From contig CM075937.1 of the NCBI GenBank assembly GCA_038030265.1, forward strand, positions 10,416,001-10,480,000: a stretch of 64,000 nucleotides of DNA, in the 5' to 3' direction. Shown here piece by piece: positions 32,819 through 45,658 of this stretch. A program made the position numbers and the translations under genes. Positions within the stretch are counted from its first letter, which is position 1; each line of letters starts with the position of its first letter. Origin of the DNA: Corythucha ciliata (Eukaryota; Arthropoda; Insecta; Hemiptera; Tingidae). The notes below the pieces were generated by a model. The model saw only the letters and a program-made list of their open reading frames with translations. It had not been told where the DNA came from and searched no databases.

Positions 32819-33362
32819 TGTTATATATTACTCAGTTTATTTCGAATCCGGGGTCCAATTTTAATTCTGATAAGGGATTCTTTTTGCGTAGAGCACAGAA
32901 TTCCAAGAATGTAGGCGTTACCTAATATACCTACCTTATACCTAATACCTAATTATGTAGGCGATTTCTTGGAAATTCACCAGTGCGTTTTCTTTCCACC
33001 ATTTTTCATATGATGAAATTTCAAAAATGCTCATTATAAATGCAGTTAGCCATGCCATGATTTCCACAAGCTCAAATCATCCATTATTTCCGTCGCAAAG
33101 AGAAAAATGGAGTGGCTGATAATTACAGTTGAACTACAATGGAACGTAAAAAACAATAAAACCAATTTATTTTACATTATGATATGGATCATGTACATTT
33201 GGACATTTTGTTTAAAAATTCCATTAACTGAGTTTCTGACCGTTCAAACAAAAATATCCAGGATGACGTCTGTCACACTTATCCCCTTTCTCCCAGTTTT
33301 TTTGGTATTACCGTATAAAAACTGTTAATTTTACAAAATTGAACAATAAACATTAATTACAG
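32819..33362. other. AT-rich spacer
   Basis: Between the Harbinger right end and the FLYWCH gene the sequence is AT-rich, with short repeats of TACCTAATACCTA near 32920-32950. No gene or regulatory site is recognised. It may hold the promoter of the following gene. Confidence 0.3.
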
Positions 33363-34670
33363 ATGCCGGGGGGTGCTGTATGCAGCGTAGCTACATGCAA
33401 GAGCTACTACAAAGCTGCTGGAGAACATATAATGTTCTTGGGCGGAGGAAGATTCAGCGCAAGTCCAAGGGGTCATTATCTCGCCGGCCATAGTCATCAA
33501 AACAGTTCCCCTCTCTCAGCGCGATCAGATAAGCGATTAGGAAAATTGAGCGCAGGCCAGACGTTAGTCAGTTTTATGCGTTCAACACACGAGATGACGC
33601 ATCGAGTGAACATTGTGGAAAGCGAACGTGGTCGAATAATGTTGGAGATCGGTGCATCGACGAACACTGAAAACATGTTCAAATACAGGAAATGTCGGGT
33701 GTTGGCGAGTGGAGAAATTCGATGGCGGTAAGTTCGTAATAATTTAATTTCGTGTTCGTTTTGTAAGTTCTTTGTTCGGGCATGAACTCTAGGAGAATTT
33801 AACCTAGAAAACATTCTTTGAAAATTCGCTCCTTGAGTTGTGCTGCTTGACTGAACTTTTCATGTTTTATGATTCTCTAGTTGCTGCACTGCTGGTTGTA
33901 CGGCTTCCGTAAAAACCTCAGGACCGAACTATGTAATCACAGAGCTCAACGACGACCACAATAATCATGTTCCAATACCACGCAGCCAACTTGAGACCAA
34001 AGCGTTGAATGCTACAGCAAAAAGGAAAGCAGTGGACCAGCTTTCAGAGAGGCCTTCGAAAATCCTGAGAGCCCTGATCAATGAAAACAACGTTGAAACA
34101 TTGAGGGTAAGTTCTCACTATTATTATAGGTTCTTACTAACTTTACCTTGAAATAAAATACATGAAAAACTAAATAAACTATTCGATTAATTAAAACTAA
34201 CTTCTTACCTATCTACCTACTAAATAATCAACCTGCACGATTTACTAAAATACCATTCAATACCTACTACCTATTATAAAAAATACTAAAAACTAAAAAA
34301 ATTAATAAGTACCTACTGCTATACTCACCTGCATATATCATTTTTTGTTATCAGACCAACCACTTAACGAACATCAAGAAGAACATGTACAACGCTCGGC
34401 GCAGATCTCAGCCAGCATTACCAAGAAGCCGTCAGGAGGTCCATCAGGCTCTGTCTTCCCTGAACCTCAAAACCTTAAGCGGTGAAGAATTCTTGTTGGT
34501 GAATGAACCTGATCATGGGCTAGTCATTTTTTCATGCCACAACAACTTAGAGAAGCTTACAAGTGCTACTGTTATTTACCTTGATGGTACTTTTCGCTAC
34601 TGCCCTACCAGCTGCTCACGATTCATGGGTATTTTAATGGGCACTACATTCTACATTCTACATACTAGGG
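33363..34670 (+). pseudogene. FLYWCH zinc finger-MULE transposase-like gene, three exons, 3' truncated
   Basis: Exon 1 may begin at ATG 33363; CSVATCKSYYKAAGEHIMF looks like the start of a THAP finger, though the next residues do not fit. The FLYWCH domain begins near 33600 (VESERGRIMLEIG, then YRKCRVLASGEIRW) and crosses the first intron. Exon 1 ends at 33727 (GT at 33728), exon 2 is 33881-34106, and exon 3 begins at 34355. Joining the exons keeps the phase and completes Cys and His ligands (RCCTAGC, DDHNNH). Exon 3 has LVIFSCHNNLEKL and IYLDGTFRYCP, typical of the start of MULE-type transposase domains. The text fails after about 34670, so the catalytic core is missing. Confidence 0.7.
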
Positions 34671-36479
34671 GTGGGATGTCGGTTCGCGCTGATTTTTCCT
34701 CAACCCGAGGGAATTTGCGCTCAGTCTACCATCGCCCAAAATCAACTTCCCTGTTGAGGTACCTGGCGAAGGGGAAGTATCACTTCCCTCCGTGATCGTG
34801 CGAAAACCATCATGTATAATTCGTGAAAGAAGAAAAAATATGCGTGTTTCCAACGATAATGTTACAAAAAGTAAATTTTTCCCCATTATTTTATGTCATT
34901 TTGTGCGTTGGGGGGGGGGGATATGTCCACCCCTTGGATCCACCACATCCCGGAGGCCCATAACACAATAGCCGTCTCGGCATGAAACAAGGTCATTTCA
35001 TTGTTAAAATGTTTTGTATTCATAAGTGAGCCATCATTTTTTTTTTTTTTTTTTTTATTATTTTAATTCCGAGACCGAGACCAGTCTCGGTCTCGTCTCG
35101 AAAATAACGGTCTCGTCTCGAAAATAGCGGTCTCGGCTCGAGACCAGAAAACTTGGTCTCGGTCTCGCACCAGAAATGATGGTCTCGTCTCGGTCTCATG
35201 CATCACTACTTGTGTCCTACTTTCCGTCGCAAGCGTCCTACTTTTTCATGCCAGGTGTCCTCGGCGGAAACCACCCTACTCTTGAGTGAACTGTCAAGTT
35301 CCGCACGCCACCCGAACAACATAATTATGCCAAAGCGCTCTCAATTTAGTGGACACTATCGGGGGAATCACAGAGGACACTTTTAGCCCATTTGAGAGCG
35401 TCATTACATTAGACACCACAGTGCCTGTGAAACCGGACGTTTCAAGTTCATTTAAACTGCAAATTCGCACATTTCTCGCCCATTCTCACACGACAATGGA
35501 CATTTTCTAGGGTCGCCCACCGTTCCACCCGGGACAGACCAACGCGGGCTGCGGGACGCATTTTGTTTTGTTTTGTGTGTTTACATTTCTTAAATTTAAA
35601 GTCGGAGAATGATAATTCCTTGGATTCAGAAATTATCTTAATATTATACTTGTATCATTAATTTCTGCTTTTGAAGTGATGTGACAAATCCACAAAATTG
35701 TTTTTTGACAGACGTCAAACCAATATTTAAGAGGAATACTTTTGGGCGCAAAATTAGAATTTAAAAAGTGGTTTGTTTCCTCTTTCCCGAGAAAAAAATG
35801 TGACCCTCACCCCCGCCACGCCCACCCAAAAAAACTGTCTCCCGGACTCTTTTTGCGGACCGCAAATTTAATTTCCGTTAAAGTTGGTTGATATTTTTTT
35901 TATTTTTTTTTTTCCATTTCTCATAGGTATTCACCGCTATCCTCTTCTCAGCCATGTCCGGACAAATGTATACGTATACAGGCAGCCCTTTTTGAACCCC
36001 TCCTCGGCACTTGTTTTCCCCCTTGTAATCGCCTTCTAGTATCGTGTTTTTCGTTCAGAAAACCGTCGAATGGGCCTTGTCTAGAAGACCTCTTCCGTTA
36101 TCTGGTAGACAAAAAGAGAGAGAGAGAGAGAGTGATTGAGAGAGAGAAAAAGGGTACAAGACAACAAAGAAGCCAGTGCTCTTTTCCAATCAAATTGAAT
36201 GGTGCTAAAAACAACTCAGACCCCTGTTTCCCGTTTCACCCTTCTTTTCTTCTCACTTCGCTTTTTTTTTCTGTCTATGTATAGTTAAGGCCTTTGACAA
36301 AGGCTCTCTTTAATCCAAATAAGTGTCTCCAAAGAAGGAGAAACCCGTTTGCCACTTCTCCTCGCATGAGACTCTAAATGTTTCAACCATCAACATTCTA
36401 TATGCTGTCGATATGCTGTCCGTAATGTCATGAATATTTGACATTTGGAAAACAAAGGATCCTCTGACACTCTTTTTTG
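34671..36479. repeat. Probable TE debris including a GGTCTCG-rich array
   Basis: From 34672 (GGGGTGGGATGTCGG) the transposase exon is replaced by unrelated sequence. 35070-35200 is a tandem patch of GGTCTCGTCTCGAAAATAGC-like units, ending in CATGCATCACTACT. The outer words resemble hAT-like ends, but no matching 8-bp duplication is visible. 35200-36100 shows no gene. A (GA)n microsatellite lies at 36113-36146. Confidence 0.4.
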
Positions 36480-37205
36480 TTGAGCTGCATTTGGACGAAA
36501 AGAGCTACAGCTAAGTGGCTTGTATCGAAAAATCAGCCATTTTCGCGCCAAATCAGCAATTCTATGTACAAATTCAACCATTTTTCCAATACTCGGCAAT
36601 TTTTTGAAGGAAAAGAATCAGATACAGCTGTACGAAATCAAAAAATTAAACAAAAATTAGTAGTTTTCTCAAAAAGCATGTATAGTATCCAAAACAGCCA
36701 TCTTTTTAAAAAAGCAATCGGTTTTTAATCAAAATGCTATATTTTTGTTCAAAAACTGTCATTTTTTTCAAAATCTGCGTTTACTGTTCAAACCCTCCCA
36801 TTTGGGTCCAAAAACTGCCATTTTTGTTGAAAATTTGCAAATTTTGGTCAAAATCTGCCATTTAGGTTTGAAGTCTGCCATTTTCGTTCAAAATCTGCGA
36901 TATTTTAGTTCCAACTATTCCATTTTTGTTCAAGATCAGCCACTTTTCTAAAAATTAGTATTTTTTTTTTTTTTACAAATCAGCCATTTTCCAGAAAATC
37001 GGGAATTTTTCGAAAAGACAAGCTTTTTGCAACTTAGCATTTTTAGAAAAACCTGTTTTTTCATAAATCAACCACTCTTTAAAATTTTCCGATTTTAGCA
37101 TAAAATCCGCCATTTTCAGTCATTTTTTATTATAAAAAATCATCAATTTTTCTCTGAATCAGTTATTTCTCAAACCACCGGGAATTGGTCTCATAATGAG
37201 CCATT
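36480..37205 (+). repeat. Degenerate tandem array (TCAAAATCTGCCATTTTTGT)
   Basis: A unit of about 20-25 bases with the consensus TTCAAAATCTGCCATTTTTG recurs with many changes, clearest between 36740 and 36920. Outside that core, only words such as CAGCCATTTT and AAATCAGCCA remain. It is immediately left of a LINE fragment. Short frames across it are artefacts. Confidence 0.65.
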
Positions 37206-37289
37206 TTTGAAGTTCGCAACGCTCCCCCCCCCCCCCGCGATACATATTATTCAATATCTTCCAATGCATCAACGTGCTTATAATTGCAG

Positions 37290-37905
37290 TAACACCTTAC
37301 AAACAGAAAGTTCCAAGATCAGTATGGGGAAGGAGCGTTTGAAGTGCACACCATAGAGGCAGGAGTACCACAGGGTAGTGTGCTCGGTCCGCTGCTTTAT
37401 ACATTATACACGGCGGATATTCCACTGAATGGGGAAAGCCACGTAGCTACGCGTATGCTGACGACACGGCAATTTTGGCGCGTCACTGTGATTACTATAT
37501 TCTGCCGTGAAAAATCTGCAACGGTCGCTCAATGATATTTCTGACTGGACCAGGAGGTGGAAAATCCACTAGGAAAATCCAGCTGGGATTGATTTTGCAT
37601 TAAGGCCTGCAGATCGACCCTGTCATAGAAGTTGTAAAGAAGCGCGCGTCGCGTCTTTTGAGCGGAGACTACACCGCCATCCTAACATTTTAGCGATTCG
37701 ACTACTTGAAGAGCCACCTAATAGAAGACTTAAAAGGCGCATGCCGCTAGATATGGTGTAGATGTTATTCGATTAATCACGTCAGCTATTGTCGTCTGTA
37801 ACTAGCCTGCGAGTGCACATTGTATTAATATCCCGTTGATTTTTCCCTCTTAACAGTGCATGATATTGCCCTCGGGCAGGCCATGTAATAAAAATATATT
37901 TAAAA
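37290..37905 (+). pseudogene. Jockey-like LINE reverse transcriptase 3' fragment
   Basis: 37344 onward reads VPQGSVLGPLLYTLY, the RT motif before the active site. After a frameshift near 37440-37460 the next frame gives YADDTAILARH, the catalytic motif. Near 37640-37760 a C-terminal stretch (RRLHRHPN, then RRLKRRMPLD) resembles Jockey-clade ends. The fragment finishes with AATAAAAATATATTTAAAAAAAA, a LINE-type A-rich tail. Most of the RT between these blocks is deleted. It is inactive. Confidence 0.75.
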
Positions 37906-40569
37906 AAAATACATTCGTTCTCTTTGTGCATAAAAATCTACCCCTCCCCTTACTCATCTGCCATTTTTTTTGTTACTCTTAATTACCCCAAGCGAAATGA
38001 CGGGCGAATTTCGCGGACGATTGTTGGTGTGCATGTGAGTGTGTGGACGGTGTTTCAAACGAATTTCAGCTTTACAGTTCGTTATTCTCGACCTTGATTT
38101 TCCCTCTCTGTCCAGAGAGACAGTCACAATTCGGCGGAGCCCTCCTCCTCCCTCCCCCAACAGCTCAATCCTCTTTCATGTCTTCACAATTCAACCACTC
38201 GATTACAACCGTATAATATACGACTTCTTGTTCCATTTCAGCGTTATATGCCGCACATGTTAAGCAAAAATTGCGGAAAAAAAGGAAATGACAAATTAGC
38301 CCAATAAGTCAGGCCGAGCCTTGTTATTTTTTATAAAGGTCCAGCTTTTTTACATGGGAAAAAACTATAGAGACCGCTTTATTGTCTTTTCAGTTTTTGT
38401 ATACGGTCACGTATATGTTACTCGGGTCGTTGAATTGGGCACGAAGTAACTTTTTGTAAAAAAAGGAACCGATTTGGGTAAACCCTCCTTATATTTCCCT
38501 TGTATTTTACGTGCAGCGTAAAAAGGCAGCGTTTGTTCCTAATGCTTATTGAGATGGATTGGACAAAAAAAAAAATATGAAGGCACGTGTCGGCGGGAAT
38601 GATGAAAGTGTGGAGTGAGGATATAAGAAATTGAAAGCCTTTTTTCCATCAATAGTTCGGAGCTTAGGGAGTTTCCCCGCTCAAATAAATAATCCTTCGA
38701 GAAACGAAGAATCAAGAGAAACTTTTCTAGGAGTGAGGTAACTAAAGCTGCTGGACTTCTCTCATAGAATGGTTGTGGCAATCTAGACAAACGAAAAAAA
38801 AAAGGGAACGAGGGGGTTTTTCGACGCGGAAAAAACCAGATTATGGGTTGTATAGACCTTAAATTCCCCGGATTTTTGAAACGTGGGAGGGATCTAGTTA
38901 CGTCCTCTTCTTTGGATTCCATAGTGTTCATACACTATACTAAGCAGTTTTTATTCAATTTTGTGTTCTTAACTCTCTGCTGTTTGATAGATTTTTTCAT
39001 CGTCCAACAGCCTTATCTTGAGAGGCCCACCCAGTGAGAAGAGGCAAGAGACACATAAATCATATCCCGTCAGAACATTTCCTTCGAGCTGCGAAGTGGA
39101 GACAAGAGCTCAGATTACCTCAAGCCCAAACCTTTGTGGGAGTGTTTGCCGTTCATGCTTCATGGCTCCGGCTCTTTTCTTCTTCTTTTTAGTCATTTTA
39201 CTCGTGTCCTTCCATTTTTCCAGTGTTCTTTTATTAGGCCTCCTCCCTTTAAGGGTTGTACTCCCGTTACCGACTCGACTACACCGATTTTCCCGAGTCG
39301 GGGTACGGCTCAACGATGTGACTCTTTCCACAACCTTGTCATTGATTGTCCCTTGCCTAGGGCTCACCTTTGACACAAGGGTTCACCAACTTATGAACTT
39401 GACTACTCTGCTCAGAAAACCATCTAGTAAGACATATTCACTCTTCAAAGGAATTATATTTCTTCTTTTTGTGCCTTGTGTTAAGAACTTGCTGAGAATA
39501 CACAACCTACGCGAAATGTAACGTGAAACACTCGAATGACATGGCTCAAGAAAAGTCAACTTGTAACATAATTTCACAGCTTCGTTCGGACAAGACCAGA
39601 AGATGAATCTCTTTGTTAGTAAAAACGACAGTCGCATTTATATCTGAGTGGGTGTTTGAGCCTCTTTCATCATCACCCGCGGTATCCGGCTCGAGTTATG
39701 AAGTGAAATTCATCGCAAAATCGTCTCCACGCCACCATAAAGTTCCATAAGTTTTTCATTTTTTAGGCGGCTGCCGTTGCTAATTTATATGGGCGTGGCC
39801 AGGCTAGAGAGCGAGAGTGGATAGCTACCCACCCTTGTTCAAAGCGGTCCATTTGAATTATATTCAAAGTAAAAATATCGATACTATCCTTCAAAATCTC
39901 ATCGATTACTACATTTTTGGTGATTATGACCCCCTAATGGTGTACAAAACGGACCTTAGCGCCAATCGGAGCCCCAGAAATTAACCAAGCGGCAGAAAAC
40001 TGGACGAAATTTACTGTGAGATCGGATTTTTTTACTAAACGAACTCCACTCAGGTCCCAGGAATCCGATATTAGGCCACAAAAAACTGTCAGCAACCGAC
40101 AATGGAACAAAAAAACCCAAGAAGCCAGAGCCCAAAAATTTGATCTCCCCGTGAAATGATTGATAAGGGGAATAAAGAAGGTTTCAACGGTCCCAAGGGT
40201 CAAATCCACAAAATTTAGGCTTAGCAAGTTCGAATTTAGAAAACCAGCCCAGCCTTTTTGTCCTGAGCTGGCTGTGCCCTAGTTCATGGGTTTAAAATTA
40301 AGGCGAAAACTGGGAGGGGGGAGGGCTTTCTGTGCAACACCCCCCACCTCCTCTTTTAAGAAACTCAGGATCCGTGCCTGACTCTGAGAGTAAATGCTGA
40401 ACCAAGCATGGTGGACCGGTCGATTCTCATCTCAGTGACCGCCATCATGAAGTTCATTCCAACCACTTTTAAAATCCATCAGATATGACGAGAAACCCGT
40501 CAAATTGGCCACCGCACTTCAGGGTTCTATTGTATTGATTAATTATGTGAGATAAAAAGGTTCGTTTTT
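37906..40569. other. Non-coding region, nothing recognised
   Basis: The sequence is AT-rich with poly-A/T and C-rich tracts. The largest open frames (130 residues on the minus strand at 38539-38931, 167 residues on the plus strand at 39018-39521) show no domain and are dominated by low-complexity or hydrophobic runs. I call no gene. Confidence 0.35.
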
Positions 40570-42690
40570 CGATGGTTGGACCTTTCCAGTGGTGGGAAAA
40601 TTTCTGTGGCTGGACCTTTCCTGTGGCTGGACATTTCCTGACGTTGAACCATGACTGTGGTTGGACTTTTGCTGTGGTTAGACCAAAATGGGACAAAAAC
40701 GTCCGTTTTTCGATGTTTGGACCTTGGCTGTGGTTGGCAATTTGCTGTGGTTGGACCTTTGCTGTTATTGGATCATTGCTGTGGTTGGACCAATTCTGAG
40801 TTTGACCAATGCTGTGGTTGGATCATGACTATGATAGGACCTTTCCTGTGGTTGGACCTTTTCTGTGGTTAGACCCAAACGAGACAAAAAGTCCGTTTTT
40901 CGATGTTTTGACCCTGGCTGTGGTTGGAAATTTGCTGTGGTTGGACCTTTGCTGTGGTTGGATCATTTCTGTAGTTGGACCAATTCTGAGGTTGACCAAT
41001 GCTGACCATGACTGTGATTGGAACTTTCTTGTGGTTGGATCTTTTGTGGAGTTTGAAATTTGCTGTGTTGGACCTTCGCTGTGGTTGGATGTTTGCTGTG
41101 GTTGGATCATTGCTGTGGTTGGATCATTGCTGTGGTTGGACGTTTGCTGTGGTTGGAGTGATGCTGAGGTTGGACCAATGCTGTGGTTGGACCATGACTG
41201 TGGAAGGACCTTCCCTGTGGTTGGATCTTTTTCGGAGTTGGAAATTTGCTGTGGTTGGACCTTTGCTAAGGTTGGACGTTGGCTGTGGTTGGATCATTGC
41301 TGTAGTTGGGCCTTTTGTGTGGTTGGAGTTTGCTGTTGTTGGACCTTCGCTGTGGGCGGACGTTTGCTATGGTTGGATCATTGCTGTGGTTGGACCAATG
41401 CTGAGGTTGGACCAATGCTGTGGTTGGACCATGAAAGTGGTGTGACCTTTCCTGTGGTTGGACATTTTGTGTAGTTGGAAATTTGCTGTGGTTGGACCAT
41501 AACTGTGGTTGGACCTTTCCAGTAATTGTATCTTTTGTGTGGTTGGCAATTTGCTGTGGTTGGACCTTTGCTGTTATTGGATCATTGCTGTGGTTGGACC
41601 AATTCTGAGTTTGACCAACGCTGTGGTTGGACCATAACTGTGGTTGGACCTTTCCTGTAGTTGTATCTTTTTTGTGGTTTGCAATTTGCTGTGGTTGGAC
41701 CTTTGCTGTTATTGGATCATTGCTGTGGTTGGACCAATGCTGAGGTCAGGCCAATGCTGTGATTGGATCATGACTATGATAGGACCTTTCCTGTGGTTGG
41801 ACCTTTTCTGTGGTTAGACCCAAACGAGACAAAAAGTCCGTTTTTCGATGTTTTGACCCTGGCTGTGGTTGGAAATTTGCTGTGGTTGGATCTTTGCTGT
41901 GGTTGGACCTTTGCTGTGGTTGGATCATTTCTGTAGTTGGACCAATTCTGAGGTTGACCAATGCTGACCATGACTGTGATTGGAACTTTCTTGTGGTTGG
42001 ATCTTTTGTGGAGTTTGAAATTTGCTGTGTTGGACCTTCGCTGTGGTTGGATGTTTGCTGTGGTTGGATCATTGCTGTGGTTGGATCATTGCTGTGGTTG
42101 GACGTTTGCTGTGGTTGGAGTGATGCTGAGGTTGGACCAATGCTGTGGTTGGACCATGACTGTGGAAGGACCTTCCCTGTGGTTGGATCTTTTTCGGAGT
42201 TGGAAATTTGCTGTGGTTGGACCTTTGCTAAGGTTGGACGTTGGCTGTGGTTGGATCATTGCTGTAGTTGGGCCTTTAGTGTGGTTGGAGTTTGCTGTTG
42301 TTGGACCTTCGCTGTGGTCGGACGTTTGCTATGGTTGGATCATTGCTGTGGTTGGACCAATGCTGAGGTTGGACCAATGCTGTGGTTGGACCATGAAAGT
42401 GGTGTGACCTTTCCTGTGGTTGGACATTTTGTGTAGTTGGAAATTTGCTGTGGTTGGGCCATAACTGTGGTCGGACCTTTCCTGTGGATGGATCTTTTGT
42501 GTGGTTGGCAACTTGCTGTGGTTGGACGTTTGCTATGGTTGGATCATTGCTGTGGTTGGACCTATGCTGAGGTTGGACATATGCTGTGGTTGGACCATGA
42601 CTGTGGTTGGACCTTTCCTGTGGTTGAATTTTTTGTGTGGTTTGAAATTTGCTGTGGTTGGACCTTTGCTGTGGTTGGGCGTTTGCTGCA
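40570..42690 (+). repeat. 17-bp minisatellite array with higher-order duplication
   Basis: The unit GCTGTGGTTGGACCTTT (variants ending ATCATT, ACCAAT, ACGTTT) repeats head to tail for about 2.1 kb. A block at about 40820-41500 recurs at about 41765-42460. The offset is 945 bp on the left (40866 to 41811) and 962 bp further right (40999 to 41961), so the two copies differ by exactly one 17-bp unit. Open frames of 148-221 residues on the plus strand and similar ones on the minus strand are artefacts, because the unit contains no stop in any frame. Smaller relatives are at 14680-14741, 16534-16870 and about 43180-43260. Confidence 0.95.
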
Positions 42691-45646
42691 TTTGTTTGGC
42701 GTCGTACACAATCGTGACACACCATAATTTAGCTATCCCAGACGACCTAACACGTCATATTCAGAAATCTTCTCCGAGCGGCTGCAGACAATATCGTCAG
42801 GCTTCAGGACCCTCAAACCATGGCGGCTCGCGTAATCAATGATAGCCTACAAGTGCCACATGGCAACAACGCCCCAGAGCACCGGACGTACAGCTCGTCA
42901 CACGCAAAGCCTTCTCCCGACTGTAACCTGGGGACGTTCCAAATCGTAAACAAGGGCCACGGTGACCTTCAACGCTCGCTTACACTTTCTCCTCTCTTCC
43001 ACTCGGAAATCCGCACTTCTCAGAGCGATACCCGGCCGCGATACTGTTGAGTATTGTGAGATTAGCCGTCTTACAACATCCAATGGGCGAGGTGGTCTAT
43101 CTTATCGCCACATCTAACAATAGGAAAGGATCAAGCTAATTATTGACCTTACCCATTAGTCTCACGGACAAGACACCAACCGTGTTAGACCTTTTTGTGG
43201 CCAGAGCTTTTAGAGGTCGGAGCTTTTTTGTGGTTGAGCCTCTTTCGTGGTCGATAATTGATCATATTTACCCTTTTCCACTTTGCTTTCCACTTGTGCT
43301 TTTCCACTTTTTCCAGAATTAATAAAAATCATAAAATCAATCGACCCCCTTCAAACGCTTATCGCGGTCCTGAAACAGTCAACTGAGGCTCCAATTTTAA
43401 TCCTTTGGTCCCAAACTTGACAATTTAGTTATCATTGGTTCAAAATTTAGTGTTTATTCCCGAAAATCTGACTATTCGGTCAAGCGATTGATGGTCTTAA
43501 CCTCAAAATCACGTGGTACTGCCTGGGAACTTGCAACAAAAAGCAGTTTCGCTTGCTGTATGGCCTAATAAGGAACATCCATGGTGCTGTCCATAAAAAT
43601 TGTCACGCTCGCGCAGAGAGCCTTCAAATTACTCATAGGGGGTGGAGAAGATGATGCGGTCAAAATTCGGTTAGCATCCGTCAAAATTATCGACCGGCGT
43701 CCTTACCATTTGATCAAGAGCTCTCTTTTGTATTGCTTTACAACCGAGTAAAACTTTTGATCACCTCGTCCCTCCCCCCCCCCCACATCTTTTGATCCCT
43801 TCATTAATTCACCAACCAACAGTTCAACTTTTTTGAAAGCTGTGGCGTAACTCTGTCTGTAAGGAAGTGAAAATAAAGACTGTCCATTCATCAAAATCCT
43901 TCTAGGAAAAAGGGAGATTGTGGTGTTATTTTTCCGACTTCATTCATTTCTTCTTCTTCATTAATTTATTTCTTCGTTACATCATGCGCCTTATTATGGA
44001 GGACATCACGCGAGCCAATAATAGAAATTGTATCCACCCACAACGGTTTCAACTTCCATCCTCCTTTTTAATAACCTTTTCCATTCGCTGCTCGCCGTCT
44101 TGATGAGTACCGCGATGAACAATGTTTCTCTTTTCTTTTTGTTCTTTTTTAGCGTTCCGAACCCGCTGAAGTTATTGCGTTGATTAGTGGTGGGTCTGAA
44201 CCCCGAACCCCCACCACTGCACGGTATCGGAACTGTAATATTGGAAAGGAAATAGCTGAAAGAAAAACGAAGAATAAGACATTCTTCTGATTGTGAATTG
44301 AAATTCATCAAATTTATTCCGCTGAGATTCCAGTTTTAGCTCGTTTCAAGAAGTTATGCTCTAAAAACCTTCTTTTTCTTCCTGTCGAATAAATTAATGA
44401 AATGGAAAATGAAACGCTGTCATAACTCGTAATGTGACCCCCTCCCATCCTGCGTGCACCCCAACCTTTAAACTTTTCTTGCTCGTATTTCATAGGAATT
44501 TAAAAAAAAAAATTGAAGAAGGAAATTTGAAAAGTTTTCGTGATTTTTTCCCGGCCCTTTTTCCACCGGGAGGGTGTAGGGCCGATAGAAGTGTAGCAGA
44601 AAATGTTGTGGGTGTACAGGGTCGGTATTACGAGTTTCTCTTGGTTTCTTCCAGTGTAGAGTGAAGGGCAATTTGACGGTTGTCGGTGGTGGTTTTTGGG
44701 GTTGGGGGGGGGGGTGTGAATGATGAGTAATAAGAAGGGCACAGGTGGGGCTCTAAGAAATGTTTTAGAGAATGGTGAATGGAATCCTCTCTAAAATTTA
44801 GCGTGTAAAGTTGTTGAAAAGGGCCGAGGGGGGAGGGTCTCATTAAGAGGACTTTTGTGTGTAAATGAACTATTATCTTGAATTGAGGTCGTTTACAATC
44901 CTTATCCCCCCCACCCCACCTCTTGATCCGCTTATCCTTCTTAATCTGTCTTCGTGTTTCGGAACGTCAATTTCAATAAAGGCAAGAAGTTGTCCACTCA
45001 CAACTATGTACTAGTGCTATGTTATGTTATGTACTATGTACTAGTGCTCTGGTTCGGTATACAGAGAATTGATGGTAGCATAGTACGCGAAAGCAATTTG
45101 CTTGAAAATTAAAGAATTGTGAGATAAAGGACGACGCGACGTGCTACTAATCTTTATTTTCGCTCTACCAAATTATTTCGTTGCTTATTCAACGAAAGAA
45201 GACCATAAACTATAAGACCATAAATAATTTAATTAAATTCCATCAAGAAAATCTAATTCTTCTTTCAGAGGCAACGAATATAGCAAATAATAATACAAAA
45301 ATGTCCCTATCATAGGATTGTCTTGTCTTTTAACCCTCTGTTCACTGAAGTCTAATTATTATAGCGTGGGGGTTGTCTTATCCGTCTCTGCTCAGAAAAA
45401 CAATAGAAAAATAATTGGTTGATGAGATTTTTTGAAGCAAAAAGGACGCTTTTAATTACATTGGTGAGAATTCAAATTTATTCTTTTTTATATTTATTTG
45501 AAGAAGTTATTTATGCAAATAAATACCATTACTCGATGGATAAAATGTTTAAACGCTTCAATAAATCATTTATTCTCTTGTCTGATTGATAGTTTAGACA
45601 GTGAAAAAGAGAATCTTTTATTTGAAGAAATGAAATAAAAAAGACT
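42691..45646. other. Non-coding region; possible GPCR intron
   Basis: 43180-43260 holds a few decayed 17-bp units (TTTTTGTGGTTGAGCC). Runs of C at 43774-43788 and of G at 44704-44714 are present. 45005-45055 has a short duplication of ATGTACTAGTGCT. The region lies downstream of the donor site of the GPCR exon and could be its intron, but I find no exon encoding TM6-TM7 here on the minus strand. Confidence 0.35.
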
Positions 45647-45658
45647 TTAAAAACTCAC

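Noticed and set aside
36113..36146. A regulatory (GA)n site.
   Set aside because: Microsatellites of this kind are common here and nothing nearby is a recognisable gene.
40809..42725. Six or more overlapping open frames of 93-221 residues rich in Trp, Cys and Gly (plus) or Gln, Ser and Thr (minus).
   Set aside because: They are produced by a 17-bp tandem repeat without stops in any frame; overlapping frames are equally open, so there is no sign of selection for one protein.
43703..43894. A candidate GPCR tail exon (text with a RQSYATAFKK-like stretch).
   Set aside because: There is no TM6 or TM7 motif and no NPxxY-like sequence before it; the resemblance is too short to be meaningful.
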